A DNA stretch of 14,384 bases, taken from assembly GCA_964587915.1 (NCBI GenBank), contig CAZPMK010000042.1, positions 1 through 14,384 of the forward strand, in the 5' to 3' direction. This DNA is from CAG-177 sp964587915. GTDB taxonomy: Bacteria > Bacillota > Clostridia > Oscillospirales > Acutalibacteraceae. The notes under the pieces were generated by a model that saw only the letters and a program-made list of their open reading frames with translations, searched no databases and was not told the DNA's origin. Shown here piece after piece: positions 13,516 through 14,384 of this stretch. A program made the translations under genes and the position numbers. Position 1 is the first letter of the stretch. Each line of letters begins with the position of its first letter.

Positions 13516-14384
13516 TTATTCGTTGATCTCGATAACAACGCCTGAACCAACGGTTCTGCCGCCTTCACGGATAGCGAAACGAAGTCCCTTTTCGATAGCG
13601 ATCGGGGTGATAAGCTCAACGTCCATATCAACGTTGTCGCCGGGCATGCACATCTCAGTGCCTTCGGGAAGGGAGATAACGCCGGTAACGTCGGTAGTTC
13701 TGAAATAGAACTGAGGACGATAGTTGTTGAAGAAGGGAGTATGTCTGCCGCCCTCTTCCTTGGTCAGAACGTAAACCTGACCCTTGAACTTGGTGTGGGG
13801 ATTGATTGAACCGGGCTTGCAAAGAACCTGACCACGCTCGATCTCAGTTCTCTGAACACCACGAAGAAGAGCACCGATGTTGTCGCCTGCCTCAGCATAA
13901 TCGAGGATCTTGCGGAACATCTCGATACCGGTAACAACGGTCTTTCTCTTTTCGTCGGTAAGACCAACGATTTCAACTTCCTCAGAAGTCTTGAGCTGTC
14001 CACGCTCAACTCTGCCCGTAGCAACGGTGCCGCGGCCGGTGATGGTGAAGACGTCCTCAACAGGCATAAGGAAGGGAAGGTCAGCTTTACGGTCGGGAGT
14101 GGGAATGTAGCTGTCAACTGCATCCATGAGCTCCCAGATAGGAGCAAGCTCGGGAGCGTCCACATCGCTGCCGGCATACTCAAGAGCCTTAAGAGCGGAG
14201 CCCTTGATGATGGGAGCTTCCTCATCGAAGCCGTACTCAGCAAGAGTCTCACGGATTTCCATTTCAACAAGCTCAAGAAGCTCGGGGTCGTCAACCTGAT
14301 CAACCTTGTTCATGAAAACAATGATCTTGGGAACGCCAACCTGACGAGCAAGAAGAAGATGTTCCTTGGTCTGAGCCATAGGAC
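13516..14384 (-). CDS. tuf: Elongation factor Tu (5' part outside the window)
   Basis: The window holds the C-terminal 288 residues of EF-Tu, which carries aminoacyl-tRNA to the ribosome with GTP. The guanine-specificity motif NKVD is present early in the fragment (24-27 counted from the first Met) and the SALKAL motif follows at 61-66. Domain 2 begins at about PFLMPVEDVFTITGRGTVATGRVERG, and domain 3 includes RHTPFFNNYRPQFYFRTTDVTG, LRFAIREGGRTVGSGVV and the end VIEINE. P-loop, switch I and switch II lie beyond position 14384. The Met in PMAQTKEH is internal, not the start, since the reading frame runs on upstream. Confidence 0.98.
   Translation of the reverse strand, partial: PMAQTKEHLLLARQVGVPKIIVFMNKVDQVDDPELLELVEMEIRETLAEYGFDEEAPIIKGSALKALEYAGSDVDAPELAPIWELMDAVDSYIPTPDRKADLPFLMPVEDVFTITGRGTVATGRVERGQLKTSEEVEIVGLTDEKRKTVVTGIEMFRKILDYAEAGDNIGALLRGVQRTEIERGQVLCKPGSINPHTKFKGQVYVLTKEEGGRHTPFFNNYRPQFYFRTTDVTGVISLPEGTEMCMPGDNVDMDVELITPIAIEKGLRFAIREGGRTVGSGVVIEINE

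Noticed and set aside
1..14384. CRISPR arrays, insertion sequences, tRNA or rRNA genes, prophage
   Set aside because: I saw no regularly spaced repeats, transposase or integrase motifs, tRNA cloverleaf signatures or rRNA sequence on either strand.

Overview
The window looks like the chromosome of an anaerobic, low-to-mid GC Firmicute, most likely a gut Clostridia of the Ruminococcaceae/Oscillospiraceae type. The evidence is strong GGAGG-type ribosome binding sites, sigma-A promoters (TTGACA/TATAAT), a pyruvate formate-lyase pair, a compact IscS/IscU iron-sulfur operon with an Rrf2 regulator, and an HPr carrying both His15 and Ser46. The assignment is made by eye; no database search was possible.

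Layout. (1) Positions 1-80 hold the last codons of an unidentified + strand gene, followed by a terminator. (2) Positions 192-2275, minus strand, hold a three-gene iron-sulfur assembly operon in the order iscS-iscU-rrf2 regulator. It has a near-consensus promoter and an ACCTA-N5-TAGGT dyad just downstream of the -10, the expected place for an Rrf2 operator. (3) Divergent from it, 2515-5458, are pflB and pflA (pyruvate formate-lyase and its radical SAM activase), closed by a terminator. (4) Positions 5500-5845 are a decayed stretch. It holds the remains of a DUF4160-like gene (start codon ATT, in-frame stop, lost C-terminus) behind an intact-looking promoter in which two 20-bp palindromes overlap. 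(5) ptsH (HPr) lies on the minus strand with its own promoter and terminator. (6) Positions 6352-11172, minus strand, hold a complete branched-chain amino acid ABC transporter transcribed as binding protein-livH-livM-livG-livF. Upstream, 11206-11589, is a leader with its own promoter, a 76-codon ORF whose second half is dense in Leu/Ile/Val codons, one terminator inside that ORF, a second terminator after it, and a long RNA complementarity that would bury the ORF's ribosome binding site. (7) Positions 11858-13360 (+) encode a LytR-CpsA-Psr cell-wall ligase with an acidic Thr/Tyr-rich tail. (8) Two terminators face each other at 13379-13504, and the window ends inside tuf (EF-Tu), minus strand.

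How the parts fit. IscS supplies sulfur to the IscU scaffold, and the Rrf2 protein probably senses cluster supply and represses the operon. PflA is a [4Fe-4S] radical SAM enzyme, so its position opposite the cluster-assembly operon makes biochemical sense, although they are separate transcription units. The liv operon imports leucine, isoleucine or valine, and its leader looks like a translation-coupled attenuator that could read charging of the same amino acids. I regard this leader as the most interesting element in the window. The second is the dyad-controlled promoter attached to the DUF4160 remnant.
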